Assembly: GCA_040219295.1 (NCBI GenBank)
Contig: JAVJST010000002.1
Location: 143,181-207,180, forward strand
Length of the DNA stretch: 64,000 nucleotides
Reading direction: 5' to 3'
DNA from: JAVJST01 sp040219295
GTDB taxonomy: Bacteria; Pseudomonadota; Alphaproteobacteria; Rhodospirillales; Casp-alpha2
The position numbers were made by a program, and so were the translations under genes. Positions 35,559 to 43,393 of the stretch are shown here, piece after piece. Each line of letters opens with the position of its first letter. The first letter of the stretch is position 1. The notes below the pieces were generated by a model. The model made no database searches and was not told the origin of the DNA. It saw only the letters and a program-made list of their open reading frames with translations.

Positions 35559-36350
35559 ATGAGCGAACCTCCCATCACTGCGCCGACTGCCGGGACCCGT
35601 GCCAAGGGCCGCAACATGATCGCCATCGCATCGGGCAAGGGGGGCGTTGGCAAGACCTGGTTCTCGATAACCCTCGCCCACGCCCTCGCCAACAGCGGCA
35701 AACGCGTCCTGCTGTTCGACGGCGACCTGGGTCTGGCCAATCTCGACATTCAGCTCGGACTGATGCCCAAGAGCGACCTCGGGGGCGTCATCGGTGGAAA
35801 GCTAACGCTTGGTCAGGCGATCACTCACTATCCGGAGGGCGGCTTCGACGTCATCGCGGGGCGCTCAGGCTCGGGGACGCTTGCCGATCTCCCGACCAAC
35901 AGAGTCCGCATGCTGGCCGACGATCTCGCGCAGATCGCACCAAGCTACGACGTCGTGCTGATCGATCTCGGCGCCGGCATTGAGCGGACCGTCCGTATCA
36001 TGGCCAACTACGCCGGGCGGTGCGTCGTCGTGCTGACCGACGAGCCAACTTCGCTAACGGATGCCTACGCATTCATCAAAGTTTCGCACACCGAACGCCC
36101 GGAGGCCGACATCCGGATCGTCGCCAACATGGTCAACTCGACTCGGGAAGGCGAGCGTACCTACAATACGCTGGTCAAGGCCTGCCAGGGATTCCTCCAC
36201 TTCACGCCGCCGCTGCTCGGCATCGTCAGGCGCGACGGTAAGGTCCGTGAAGCCATCCGATCGCAGACATCGATCCTGACCAGATATCCCAACGCAGAGG
36301 CCGCCACCGACGTCGAGGGCATTGCCGATACGATTGCCTCAGAGCTCTAG
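35559..36350 (+). CDS. flhG: FlhG (FleN/MinD-like ATPase), flagellar number regulator
   Basis: Start ATG at 35559 (MSEPPITAP) is 10 bases after the flhF stop, preceded by GAGAGAAG; an upstream frame would overlap flhF by 50 bases. The 263-residue protein has the deviant Walker A ASGKGGVGKTWFS, LLFDGDLGLANLDIQLG and LIDLGAGIERT, as in FlhG/MinD. FlhG limits FlhF activity to set flagellar number. The helical end has TRYPNAEAATDVEGIADTI. Confidence 0.92.
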   Translation: MSEPPITAPTAGTRAKGRNMIAIASGKGGVGKTWFSITLAHALANSGKRVLLFDGDLGLANLDIQLGLMPKSDLGGVIGGKLTLGQAITHYPEGGFDVIAGRSGSGTLADLPTNRVRMLADDLAQIAPSYDVVLIDLGAGIERTVRIMANYAGRCVVVLTDEPTSLTDAYAFIKVSHTERPEADIRIVANMVNSTREGERTYNTLVKACQGFLHFTPPLLGIVRRDGKVREAIRSQTSILTRYPNAEAATDVEGIADTIASEL

Positions 36351-36374
36351 GCCGATGAACGCCAGGACAGGTAC

Positions 36375-38018
36375 GTGAGCACACCGGTACCACCGCCGCT
36401 CCAAACACCACCGCCCACGGCCACCGGCGGCAATACACCAACGATCACGCTCGGCAACCCGCCGACCGTCGTTTCGTCGCTGCCCATCGGATCGACACTC
36501 CAGGCGACTGTTGCCGCGGTTCAGGCGGGCAACCAGCTGCAACTGGCGACGGCATTCGGCGCCCTGCAGGGCACGGCCAACGTCCCGCTCAAAGTGGATA
36601 CGCCACTGACGCTGCAGATCTTGCCGAAGCCTCCGTCGGCCCAGACCGTTTATCTCCAGATTGTCGAGGTTGCTGGTCGACCGCTTGCTGCCACGGCGAA
36701 TGCTGCTGTTGGGAAAACGAGCGCAGCGGGACAGGGAATCGCCGGCCAGCCCGCCGCAGCACCAGTGACACAGGCAGCCGCGATTGCACCTGCAACCGTC
36801 ACCCTGAGCGTCGGCCAGATCGTTTCCGCCGTCATGCTGCAGCCCCTGTCCACAGCGGCCACGCCGGGTTCGGCGACCCAGGCACCCACCACCGGTGCCG
36901 CATCGACAACACCCACCGCGACGCCGCCGTCGCAATCGGCAAACCCGGCCGCACCGGCCAGCAACACGCCTGCAGCGACGACTCGGCCAACGCCCGCCGG
37001 CACTGCTCCGACGCCGGGCTCCTCCGGGTCTGCCCTCGTACCAGGTACACGCCTTACCCTCGGCATCGTTTCCGTCAGTCCGACGCCAGCATCGGCACCG
37101 ATCGCCGCTTCGACGCCGGCCCCGTTGCCGCCGGTTGGCGGCACATTCACCGGCCTCGTCGTCGGTACGACGCCCTCGGGTCAGCCCCTCGTGCAAACGC
37201 CGGTCGGTCAGATCACTGTCGAACAGGCGCCGCCGCTGGCCAAGGGCGCGGAGATCGTCTTCCGCGTCGAGACCGCGCCGCAGTCCCCCGCCGAATCCGT
37301 CCGGATCGGCAGCGAGACCAACCAAGCCCAGCTGGCCCGCGGGTACGGCTGGCCGGCCCTCGAAGAGTTGAGCGCGCTTCTGAACGAGCGAGCCCCGGGT
37401 CTCGGCGACAGGGTCGCGCATCTGATTACCCCGCAGGCCGATGCCAAGCTGGGTTCAACCCTGCTGTTCCTGCTTTCCGCCCTCAAGGCCGGTGACCTCA
37501 AGTCTTGGCTGGGCGAGACGGGTATGCGCGAACTCTCACGGCTGCGTCCGGATGCCATGCGCCGCCTCGGCGACGATGTCAGATTGCTCGCCGGAACCGC
37601 CGACGAGGCGGACTCCCGGCCGGTCCGAACCGGTGACTGGCGCGCCTTCCCGCTCCCCTTGTTCGGTGAAGGCATGGAGCAAAGCCGCCTTCTGGTCCGC
37701 CGTGACCCGTCGGAAGAAGAGACCGAAGTCAGGAAATCGAGCGAAACCCGGTTCGTCGTCGATCTGACGCTGACCAGTATCGGGCGCCTGCAACTTGACG
37801 GTCTGATCGACACCGGTGACCGTCGCTTCGACATGCTGGTCCGTACGACGGCCGCGCTGCCGGCAAGATTCCGAGGCGACATCCTGCAGATCTTCGCCTC
37901 CGCCAACGAGACCATCGGCATGTCCGGGGGGCTCGCGTTTCGGGCCTCACCCGACGCGTTAATCGACACGACGGATAAGCCGCAGAAGCCCCCTCGGGAC
38001 AGCGGTCTCGTGGTCTAA
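36375..38018 (+). CDS. Second FliK-like, Pro/Thr/Ala-rich protein
   Basis: A 547-residue protein from a GTG start with AGGACAGG upstream. The first 330 residues are Pro-, Thr- and Ala-rich low complexity interrupted by beta-rich pieces (LQATVAAVQAGNQLQL, GTFTGLVVGTTPSG). The last 200 residues are folded, with RFVVDLTLTSIGRLQLDGLI and RFDMLVRTTAALPARFR, similar in layout to FliK C-terminal domains. It sits 24 bases after flhG. It may be another hook-length or export-related protein; that is inference. Its exact function is unknown. Confidence 0.6.
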   Translation: MSTPVPPPLQTPPPTATGGNTPTITLGNPPTVVSSLPIGSTLQATVAAVQAGNQLQLATAFGALQGTANVPLKVDTPLTLQILPKPPSAQTVYLQIVEVAGRPLAATANAAVGKTSAAGQGIAGQPAAAPVTQAAAIAPATVTLSVGQIVSAVMLQPLSTAATPGSATQAPTTGAASTTPTATPPSQSANPAAPASNTPAATTRPTPAGTAPTPGSSGSALVPGTRLTLGIVSVSPTPASAPIAASTPAPLPPVGGTFTGLVVGTTPSGQPLVQTPVGQITVEQAPPLAKGAEIVFRVETAPQSPAESVRIGSETNQAQLARGYGWPALEELSALLNERAPGLGDRVAHLITPQADAKLGSTLLFLLSALKAGDLKSWLGETGMRELSRLRPDAMRRLGDDVRLLAGTADEADSRPVRTGDWRAFPLPLFGEGMEQSRLLVRRDPSEEETEVRKSSETRFVVDLTLTSIGRLQLDGLIDTGDRRFDMLVRTTAALPARFRGDILQIFASANETIGMSGGLAFRASPDALIDTTDKPQKPPRDSGLVV

Positions 38019-38056
38019 GGACTGACAGGCCGGAAACGAACGACTAATCTGGCCCG

Positions 38057-38461
38057 ATGGACATGATGGAACGACGCGCCCTAATCGATGTGCTCGACAG
38101 TCCGGAGCCGCGTCTCGATTTTCTGAGCATACTCGACCACGCCATTGATGCCGACGAGATCGGTGCTGTCGCGGTTACTCTTCGGTATGTACCCGACCGG
38201 TTCAACATCGAAAGTGCTTCGTGGCAACGATATCTCGCCGCACTTGCCGCAAACCCCGGTCCATCGCTCGAAGCTCTGGCAGCACGCATCCTTTCGGACG
38301 TCAACGACGTCGTTATCGCGCGCTGGATGGAAGTCTCGGCGGCTCTGCAGGACGACAGAGGCACCCATTCAGTCGTCATCAGCGATTGTCAGCCGGGCTG
38401 GCAAAACGAGGAACTGCTTACAAGGCTTGTACGCCTCGGAGACGCCAAGTCATGGAATTGA
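38057..38461 (+). CDS. Hypothetical protein
   Basis: A 134-residue protein without a family that I recognise. It is helical, acidic overall, with RALIDVLDSPEPRLDFLSIL at the start; no membrane segment or Cys motif is evident. The last 10 bases overlap the start of the serine-hydrolase gene at 38452, so both are likely co-transcribed. It follows the FliK-like gene by 38 bases. Confidence 0.6.
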   Translation: MDMMERRALIDVLDSPEPRLDFLSILDHAIDADEIGAVAVTLRYVPDRFNIESASWQRYLAALAANPGPSLEALAARILSDVNDVVIARWMEVSAALQDDRGTHSVVISDCQPGWQNEELLTRLVRLGDAKSWN

Positions 38462-39672
38462 CGGCTAAACCCCGCGAACACGGTTTCGACGAAGCCCGAC
38501 TGGAGCGCATCCGGAAATGGGCTGGCGGATACGTCGACTGTGGCAAACTGCCATGCGCAATGACCGTCATCGCCCGTCACGGCGATATCGTGTTCACTGA
38601 TCTGCAGGGATATGCCGACACGGAGGTGGGCGAGGCCATCACGTTCGATCACCGGTTCCGCATTTTCTCGATGACCAAACCGATTACTGCCGCCGCCGCG
38701 ATGGGTCTCGTCGAGGAAGGCCGCCTGCGGCTCGACGATCCAGTGAGCCGATATATCCCGGCGTTCGCCGACACGCGGGTCCTGGCGCACCGGGACGCGG
38801 ACATCGACGATACGGTCGCGATGACGTCGCCGATGACCATTCACCAGTTGCTCAATCATACCTCCGGTCTGACCTACGGATTCTTCGATCCGGAGTCGCC
38901 GCTTGCGGAGCGATATCAGTCGCTCGATCTGGACATGAACCCGAACGGCACGCCACTGGATGAATGGGCGAACGATCTCGCCAGCGTTCCTCTGGCGTTC
39001 CAGCCGGGCGAACGATGGAATTACGGCGTGTCGACGGATTTGCTCGGGCGGATCATCGAGATCATCGAGGAGAGGCCGTTGAGCGACGTGCTCCAGGAGC
39101 GATTCTTTGATCCGCTCGGCATGATGCGGACCGGGTTCGCGGTGTCGAGGGCCGATGCTTCAACGCTCGCCAGCCTCTACAAGGTGACCTCGAAGGGCGG
39201 TATGTCGCTGATGGACCCAGGTGCGACTAGTGGCTTCATCGCACCCGTCACCCGACATCACGGCGGCGGCGGGCTTGTTTCCGTCGCGGAAGACTACCTG
39301 AAGTTCACCGAAATGCTCAGGCGCGGCGGCGAGCTGAACGGCGTTCGAATCCTCAGTCCGCACAGCGTCCGGCTGATGACCTCGAACAACCTGGGCGGCG
39401 ATCTGGAGTCCATGGGACAACCGAAGTTCGGCGAGTCCAACTTCAGGGGTATCGGATTCGGTCTAGGCATGGCAGTCGTGCTCGATCCGGCGCGAGCCCA
39501 CCTAATGACGTCGCCTGGCGAGTATTTTTGGGGTGGGGCGGCAAGCACGGTCTTCTGGGTTGACCCGCTGCAGGATATGGTCGTGCTGTTCCTGACGCAG
39601 CTCTACCCGTCGTCGACCTATCCGCTTCGCGAGGAACTCCGGGCGCTCGTCAGTCAGGCAATCGTCGAGTAG
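38452..39672 (+). CDS. Serine hydrolase of the beta-lactamase (class C-like) fold
   Basis: A 406-residue protein; the frame is open upstream, but ATG at 38452 gives a natural N-terminus and GGAG lies 14 bases before it. Catalytic motifs: S73-M-T-K76 (SxxK), Y191 in NYGVSTDLLG in place of YAN, and HHGGGGLVS as the third motif. LNHTSGLTYGF is typical of this family (esterases, D-aminopeptidases, beta-lactamase-like). No signal peptide is evident, so cytoplasmic. Substrate is unknown. Its place inside a flagellar cluster is unusual. Confidence 0.85.
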   Translation: MELTAKPREHGFDEARLERIRKWAGGYVDCGKLPCAMTVIARHGDIVFTDLQGYADTEVGEAITFDHRFRIFSMTKPITAAAAMGLVEEGRLRLDDPVSRYIPAFADTRVLAHRDADIDDTVAMTSPMTIHQLLNHTSGLTYGFFDPESPLAERYQSLDLDMNPNGTPLDEWANDLASVPLAFQPGERWNYGVSTDLLGRIIEIIEERPLSDVLQERFFDPLGMMRTGFAVSRADASTLASLYKVTSKGGMSLMDPGATSGFIAPVTRHHGGGGLVSVAEDYLKFTEMLRRGGELNGVRILSPHSVRLMTSNNLGGDLESMGQPKFGESNFRGIGFGLGMAVVLDPARAHLMTSPGEYFWGGAASTVFWVDPLQDMVVLFLTQLYPSSTYPLREELRALVSQAIVE

Positions 39673-39676
39673 CAGC

Positions 39677-40108
39677 CTACTTTCGCGTGCCGTTCGCTTG
39701 ACGGTAACTCTGCAGACCAACCTCGTCGTATTCCATGGTCTCGCGGCGCGCGGCTTCGCGGGCCATCTTCTTGTCGCGGTTCTCCTGCGCGATCTCGTAC
39801 TTCTTGAGTTCGAGATACGCGACCCGCAACTCCTCGCGCGCTTCGGTGATCGCCTCTTCCATCTTTTCGATGGAGTCCTTGATGCGCTCCCGCCGCTCGA
39901 TCACAGTCTCGGCGTAGGCTCCGTAGAGCAGACCGCCTTCGACCGGATTCTCGCCGGCCTTGTGCTGTTCGCGAACGAGCTCTTCCTCAAGGGCCTTGGC
40001 CTGGGCCTCTAGATTGGCCATCAGCCGCAATAGTTCACCGAGCTTGCGACGTTTCTCGTCGACTTCCCACTCGTTGAGCCGGATCAGGTTCTGAAGATCC
40101 TTCGGCAT
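39677..40108 (-). CDS. fliJ: FliJ, flagellar export chaperone/stalk protein
   Basis: A 143-residue, almost wholly coiled-coil protein (for example KRRKLGELLRLMANLEAQAK, EKMEEAITEAREELRVAYLE), as FliJ, which inserts in the FliI hexamer. It lies 50 bases downstream of fliI on the minus strand with AGGAG before the ATG. Converges with the serine hydrolase gene, 4 bases apart. Confidence 0.85.
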   Translation of the reverse strand: MPKDLQNLIRLNEWEVDEKRRKLGELLRLMANLEAQAKALEEELVREQHKAGENPVEGGLLYGAYAETVIERRERIKDSIEKMEEAITEAREELRVAYLELKKYEIAQENRDKKMAREAARRETMEYDEVGLQSYRQANGTRK

Positions 40109-40158
40109 TTTCTCTTCTCACTCCTGTCTCATACGGCCGGCCCGGAGAGCCGGTTCGG

Positions 40159-41622
40159 TTACGCGTTCTGCGCCTGTAGTGGTTTTGGCTGCTGTTGCTG
40201 ATCTTGCTTGGGGGCCTCTTGCTCGGCCGGTTTAGTATCAGCCTGCTGTTCGGGCGCCGTGCTTTCAGGCTCGACCTCAAGCGCGTCGGCGAGCATTTCG
40301 TAGCAGGACTTGAGACTGTCGGATTCGTCGATTTTCTGGCCAAGGAATTCTTCGATCCTCGGATAGTAATGAATAGCCTCGTCCACAGCTTTGTCACTGC
40401 CCCGGCGATACGCGCCGAGTCTGATCAGCTCCGCCATGTCTTCATAGGTCGCCATGAAACCCCGCGCCCTCGAAACGAGTGCGTTCTCGTAATCCGAATT
40501 GCACCTGGGCATAGTTCGCGAAACGCTACGCAGCACATCGATCGCCGGATACCGGTTGCGTTGGGCGATATCGCGGCTCAACACGACGTGACCGTCGAGA
40601 ATCCCGCGGACGGCGTCGGCGACAGGTTCATTATGGTCGTCGCCCTCAACCAGCACGGTAAACAGTGCGGTAATATCGCCCTCCTGGCCGTGTCCTGGCC
40701 CGGCGCGCTCCATCAAGCGCGGCAACTCGGCAAAGACCGACGGCGTGTATCCCTTGCTGGCGGGCGGCTCACCGGCGGACAGCCCGATCTCACGCTGGGC
40801 CATGGCAAACCGCGTCACGCTGTCCATCAGGCAGAGAACGTGATGGCCGCGGTTACGCATGTATTCGGCGACGGCCATCGTCACGTAGGCGGCCTGACGG
40901 CGGACAAGCGGCGGCTCGTCCGACGTCGCGACAACGACCACGCTCTTGGCGAGTCCCTCTGGCCCCAGGTCGTCCTCGATGAACTCGCGCGCTTCGCGTC
41001 CGCGTTCGCCGACAAGCCCAATGACATTAACATCCGCCGACGTGTTTCGGGCCATCATCGAGAGCAATGTCGACTTACCGATACCGGAGCCGGCGAATAT
41101 CCCGAGACGTTGTCCTTGGCAAACGGTCAGAAACGCGTTCATGGCCTTTACGCCAAGGTCGACCTTGCCGCCGACCCGGCGACGGCTGTGTGCCGACGGC
41201 GGCGTGCCATGAATGGGAAATGCGGTATTGCCGCTGCCCAGCGGTCCCTTGCCGTCGACTGGTTCGCCAAATGCGTTGATCACACGTCCCAGCCAGGACT
41301 CGTCAGGGAAAATCGCCGGGTCGTTTGCCGCGATCTCTACCCGGCAACCCAATCCGACGCCGTCGAGCGATCCGAACGGCATGACCAATGCCTTGTTCTC
41401 GCGAAAGCCGACCGCTTCGCATAGCACCTTGGTCCCGTTGCGACGGTAGACGGTGCAGTAGTCGCCAACCGAAACACTGCCCTCGACACCGCCGACTTCC
41501 AGCAGCAACCCGACCACCTGCGTGACCTGGCCGACAATACGATAGTCGGGCAGACGCTCGATCTGGTGAATGATCGTGTTGCCGAGAATGCTCAATGTGC
41601 GCTCCGCCACGCCGCCATACAA
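40159..41622 (-). CDS. fliI: FliI, flagellum-specific ATPase
   Basis: A 487-residue ATPase of the F1-beta/FliI type. P-loop GIFAGSGIGKSTLLSMM; LCLMDSVTRFAMAQREIG (Walker B region); ASKGYTPSVFAELPRLMERAG. It energises or gates export by FlhA. The last 40 residues after the normal FliI end are Gln-, Pro- and Ala-rich with a QQQQ run and do not resemble the family. fliI and fliJ form a pair on the minus strand, divergent from ctrA. Confidence 0.96.
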   Translation of the reverse strand: MYGGVAERTLSILGNTIIHQIERLPDYRIVGQVTQVVGLLLEVGGVEGSVSVGDYCTVYRRNGTKVLCEAVGFRENKALVMPFGSLDGVGLGCRVEIAANDPAIFPDESWLGRVINAFGEPVDGKGPLGSGNTAFPIHGTPPSAHSRRRVGGKVDLGVKAMNAFLTVCQGQRLGIFAGSGIGKSTLLSMMARNTSADVNVIGLVGERGREAREFIEDDLGPEGLAKSVVVVATSDEPPLVRRQAAYVTMAVAEYMRNRGHHVLCLMDSVTRFAMAQREIGLSAGEPPASKGYTPSVFAELPRLMERAGPGHGQEGDITALFTVLVEGDDHNEPVADAVRGILDGHVVLSRDIAQRNRYPAIDVLRSVSRTMPRCNSDYENALVSRARGFMATYEDMAELIRLGAYRRGSDKAVDEAIHYYPRIEEFLGQKIDESDSLKSCYEMLADALEVEPESTAPEQQADTKPAEQEAPKQDQQQQPKPLQAQNA

Positions 41623-41706
41623 AACTGAGCCTGCGAATCGCCTGCACGTACTTTGCGCAGAAGGCGGTTCTGACCCCCCGTTCGGGCACTATGACCGGGA
41701 AAATCT

Positions 41707-41720
41707 TTAAGTTCCATTAA
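41707..41720 (+). promoter_or_regulatory. TTAA-N6-TTAA motif (distal) in the fliI/ctrA divergent region
   Basis: TTAA at 41707-41710 and 41717-41720, six bases apart and followed by ACCAT. The Caulobacter CtrA site is usually TTAA-N7-TTAA; spacing here is 6. It may serve ctrA autoregulation or fliI. A GANTC sequence, GATTC at 41747-41751, lies nearby. Evidence is sequence only. Confidence 0.45.
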
Positions 41721-41794
41721 ACCATATATTTGAATAGCTTAGGATGGATTCAACGACTTTAACCCAAGCCCGGATGCCGGTTTTGTTGCCAGCC

Positions 41795-41799
41795 GAGTC
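41795..41799 (+). promoter_or_regulatory. GANTC (CcrM-type) sites in the ctrA promoter region
   Basis: GAGTC here and GATTC at 41747-41751 are both GANTC. In Caulobacter a GANTC in the ctrA promoter couples its transcription to the DNA methylation state after replication. Two sites within about 100 bases of the ctrA start fit such control, but GANTC is short and may occur by chance. Confidence 0.35.
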
Positions 41800-41813
41800 T
41801 CGCACGAATATGG

Positions 41814-41827
41814 TTAATGAAGATTAA
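41814..41827 (+). promoter_or_regulatory. TTAA-N6-TTAA motif (proximal) before ctrA
   Basis: TTAA at 41814-41817 and 41824-41827, again with six bases between, ending 18 bases before the ctrA ATG. Two identical-spacing motifs 107 bases apart in one promoter region are suggestive of an autoregulatory pair. The close position to ATG would favour repression. Confidence 0.45.
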
Positions 41828-41845
41828 CGATGCGAGGGCTTCGAA

Positions 41846-42556
41846 ATGCGCGTGCTGCTGGTTGAAGACGATGCTGCAATGAAAGACAGCATCGAGTTGA
41901 TGCTCAAGTCATCCGGCATGGTCGTCGATTCCACTGATCTCGGCGAGGACGGTCTGGAGATCGGTAAACTTTATGACTACGACATCATCATCCTCGACAT
42001 CATGTTGCCCGACATGGACGGGTTCGAGGTTCTGCGTCGCCTCAGGGACGCGCGGGTACAGACCCCGGTCCTGATCCTCTCGGGTCTCTCAGAGTCGGAA
42101 AACAAGGTCAAGGGCCTTGGATCCGGCGCCGACGATTACCTGACCAAGCCGTTCAACCGCGAAGAACTCGTTGCTCGGATCCAGGCCATCGTGCGCCGCT
42201 CGGCTGGACACTCGCAGTCGGTCATCGAAACTGGTCGTCTGACAGTCAACCTCGATGCCCAAACCGTTGAGGTCGATGGCCAGTCGGTGCATCTGACCGG
42301 CAAGGAGTACGGCATCCTTGAACTGCTGAGCCTGCGCAAGGGTACCACGCTGACCAAGGAGATGTTCCTCAACCACCTCTACGGCGGCATGGACGAACCG
42401 GAACTCAAGATTATTGACGTCTTCATTTGCAAGCTGCGCAAGAAACTGTCAGCCGCAACAGACGGGGAAAACTATATCGAGACCGTCTGGGGCCGCGGAT
42501 ACGCGCTTCGTGATCCGGAGGATGTCGGCGAAGCGCAGGTTCGCGCGAAGGCCTGA
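41846..42556 (+). CDS. ctrA: CtrA, cell-cycle and motility response regulator
   Basis: A 236-residue OmpR-type regulator. Receiver domain: acidic pair E7/D8/D9, phospho-acceptor D51 in IIILDIMLPDMDG, and YLTKPF. The DNA-binding winged helix (about 125-225) has LTGKEYGILELLSLRKGTTL and the YIETVWGRGYAL end, close to Caulobacter CtrA. It controls flagellar, chemotaxis and division genes. The C-terminus ends in KA, not the AA pair that ClpXP recognises in Caulobacter CtrA. It is divergent from fliI, and the chemotaxis run converges on it. Confidence 0.95.
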   Translation: MRVLLVEDDAAMKDSIELMLKSSGMVVDSTDLGEDGLEIGKLYDYDIIILDIMLPDMDGFEVLRRLRDARVQTPVLILSGLSESENKVKGLGSGADDYLTKPFNREELVARIQAIVRRSAGHSQSVIETGRLTVNLDAQTVEVDGQSVHLTGKEYGILELLSLRKGTTLTKEMFLNHLYGGMDEPELKIIDVFICKLRKKLSAATDGENYIETVWGRGYALRDPEDVGEAQVRAKA

Positions 42557-42580
42557 AGCGAAGGTCGCGTTAATTCGCAG

Positions 42581-43393
42581 TCAGCGAACGACCTGATAAA
42601 GGCCCCGTTGCCCCTTCACAGGTTCGAACTTGTCGCTGATGCCGAGGACGGTCTCCGCGCCCCCAAGGAACAACAACCCATCGTCGGGCATGAGGCCAGC
42701 AATACTGGCCAGAACCTTGGCCTTTGTCGGCGGGTCGAAGTAAATCAGCACGTTGCGGCAGAACACCACATCGAACTTGCCCAACCCCGACATGCTGTCG
42801 AGCAGATTGAAGTACTTGAACTGGACCATCCGGCGGATTTCCTCCTTCAGCACCCAGTGATCGTCGACCTTGTCGAAGTATTTCACCAGCAAGGTGATCG
42901 GCATGCCACGCTGGACCTCAAACTGACTGTACTCGCCGGCGACGGCCTTTTTCAGGATGTCGTGGGAGATGTCGGTCGCGACGATGTCGTGGCGCCAACC
43001 ACTCAGCTTGGCAGCTCTCTCCTTCAGGAGAATGGCCAGCGAGTAGGGTTCCTGCCCGCTCGATGATGCCGCGCACCAGATCCGGAATGACTTGGTCGAC
43101 GCTCTCGATTCAAGCAGGCCCGGCAGGACCCTGTCGGTGAACAGGTCAAACGGCTTCTGATCACGGAAGAAGAACGACTCGTTGGTCGTCATGGCCTCGG
43201 TTATCTTGGTCTTGAGGTCTTCGCTGTTCGACCGGCGCATTTCGGCGATCAGGTCGTCGACGGAGGCGATCTCCATCTTTCGCGCAATCGGCATCAGCCG
43301 GCTCTCCAGCAGGTATGCCTTGTCACTGCTCAGTACTAGTCCCGAACGGTCCTTCAGGAATGTCGCTATGAACTGGAACTCTGCCGGGTTCAC
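42581..43393 (-). CDS. cheR: CheR, chemotaxis protein methyltransferase
   Basis: A 270-residue protein, starting with GTG that overlaps the cheB stop (GTGA). N-terminal helical CheR domain, then the SAM domain with IWCAASSSGQEPYSLAI (motif I region) and DVVFCRNVLIYFD. It methylates glutamates of chemoreceptors. It is the last gene of the chemotaxis run on the minus strand and converges with ctrA, leaving 24 bases. Confidence 0.95.
   Translation of the reverse strand: MNPAEFQFIATFLKDRSGLVLSSDKAYLLESRLMPIARKMEIASVDDLIAEMRRSNSEDLKTKITEAMTTNESFFFRDQKPFDLFTDRVLPGLLESRASTKSFRIWCAASSSGQEPYSLAILLKERAAKLSGWRHDIVATDISHDILKKAVAGEYSQFEVQRGMPITLLVKYFDKVDDHWVLKEEIRRMVQFKYFNLLDSMSGLGKFDVVFCRNVLIYFDPPTKAKVLASIAGLMPDDGLLFLGGAETVLGISDKFEPVKGQRGLYQVVR

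Noticed and set aside
40195..41424. 409-codon plus-strand open frame opposite fliI
   Set aside because: Antisense shadow of a very well conserved ATPase gene; no motifs.
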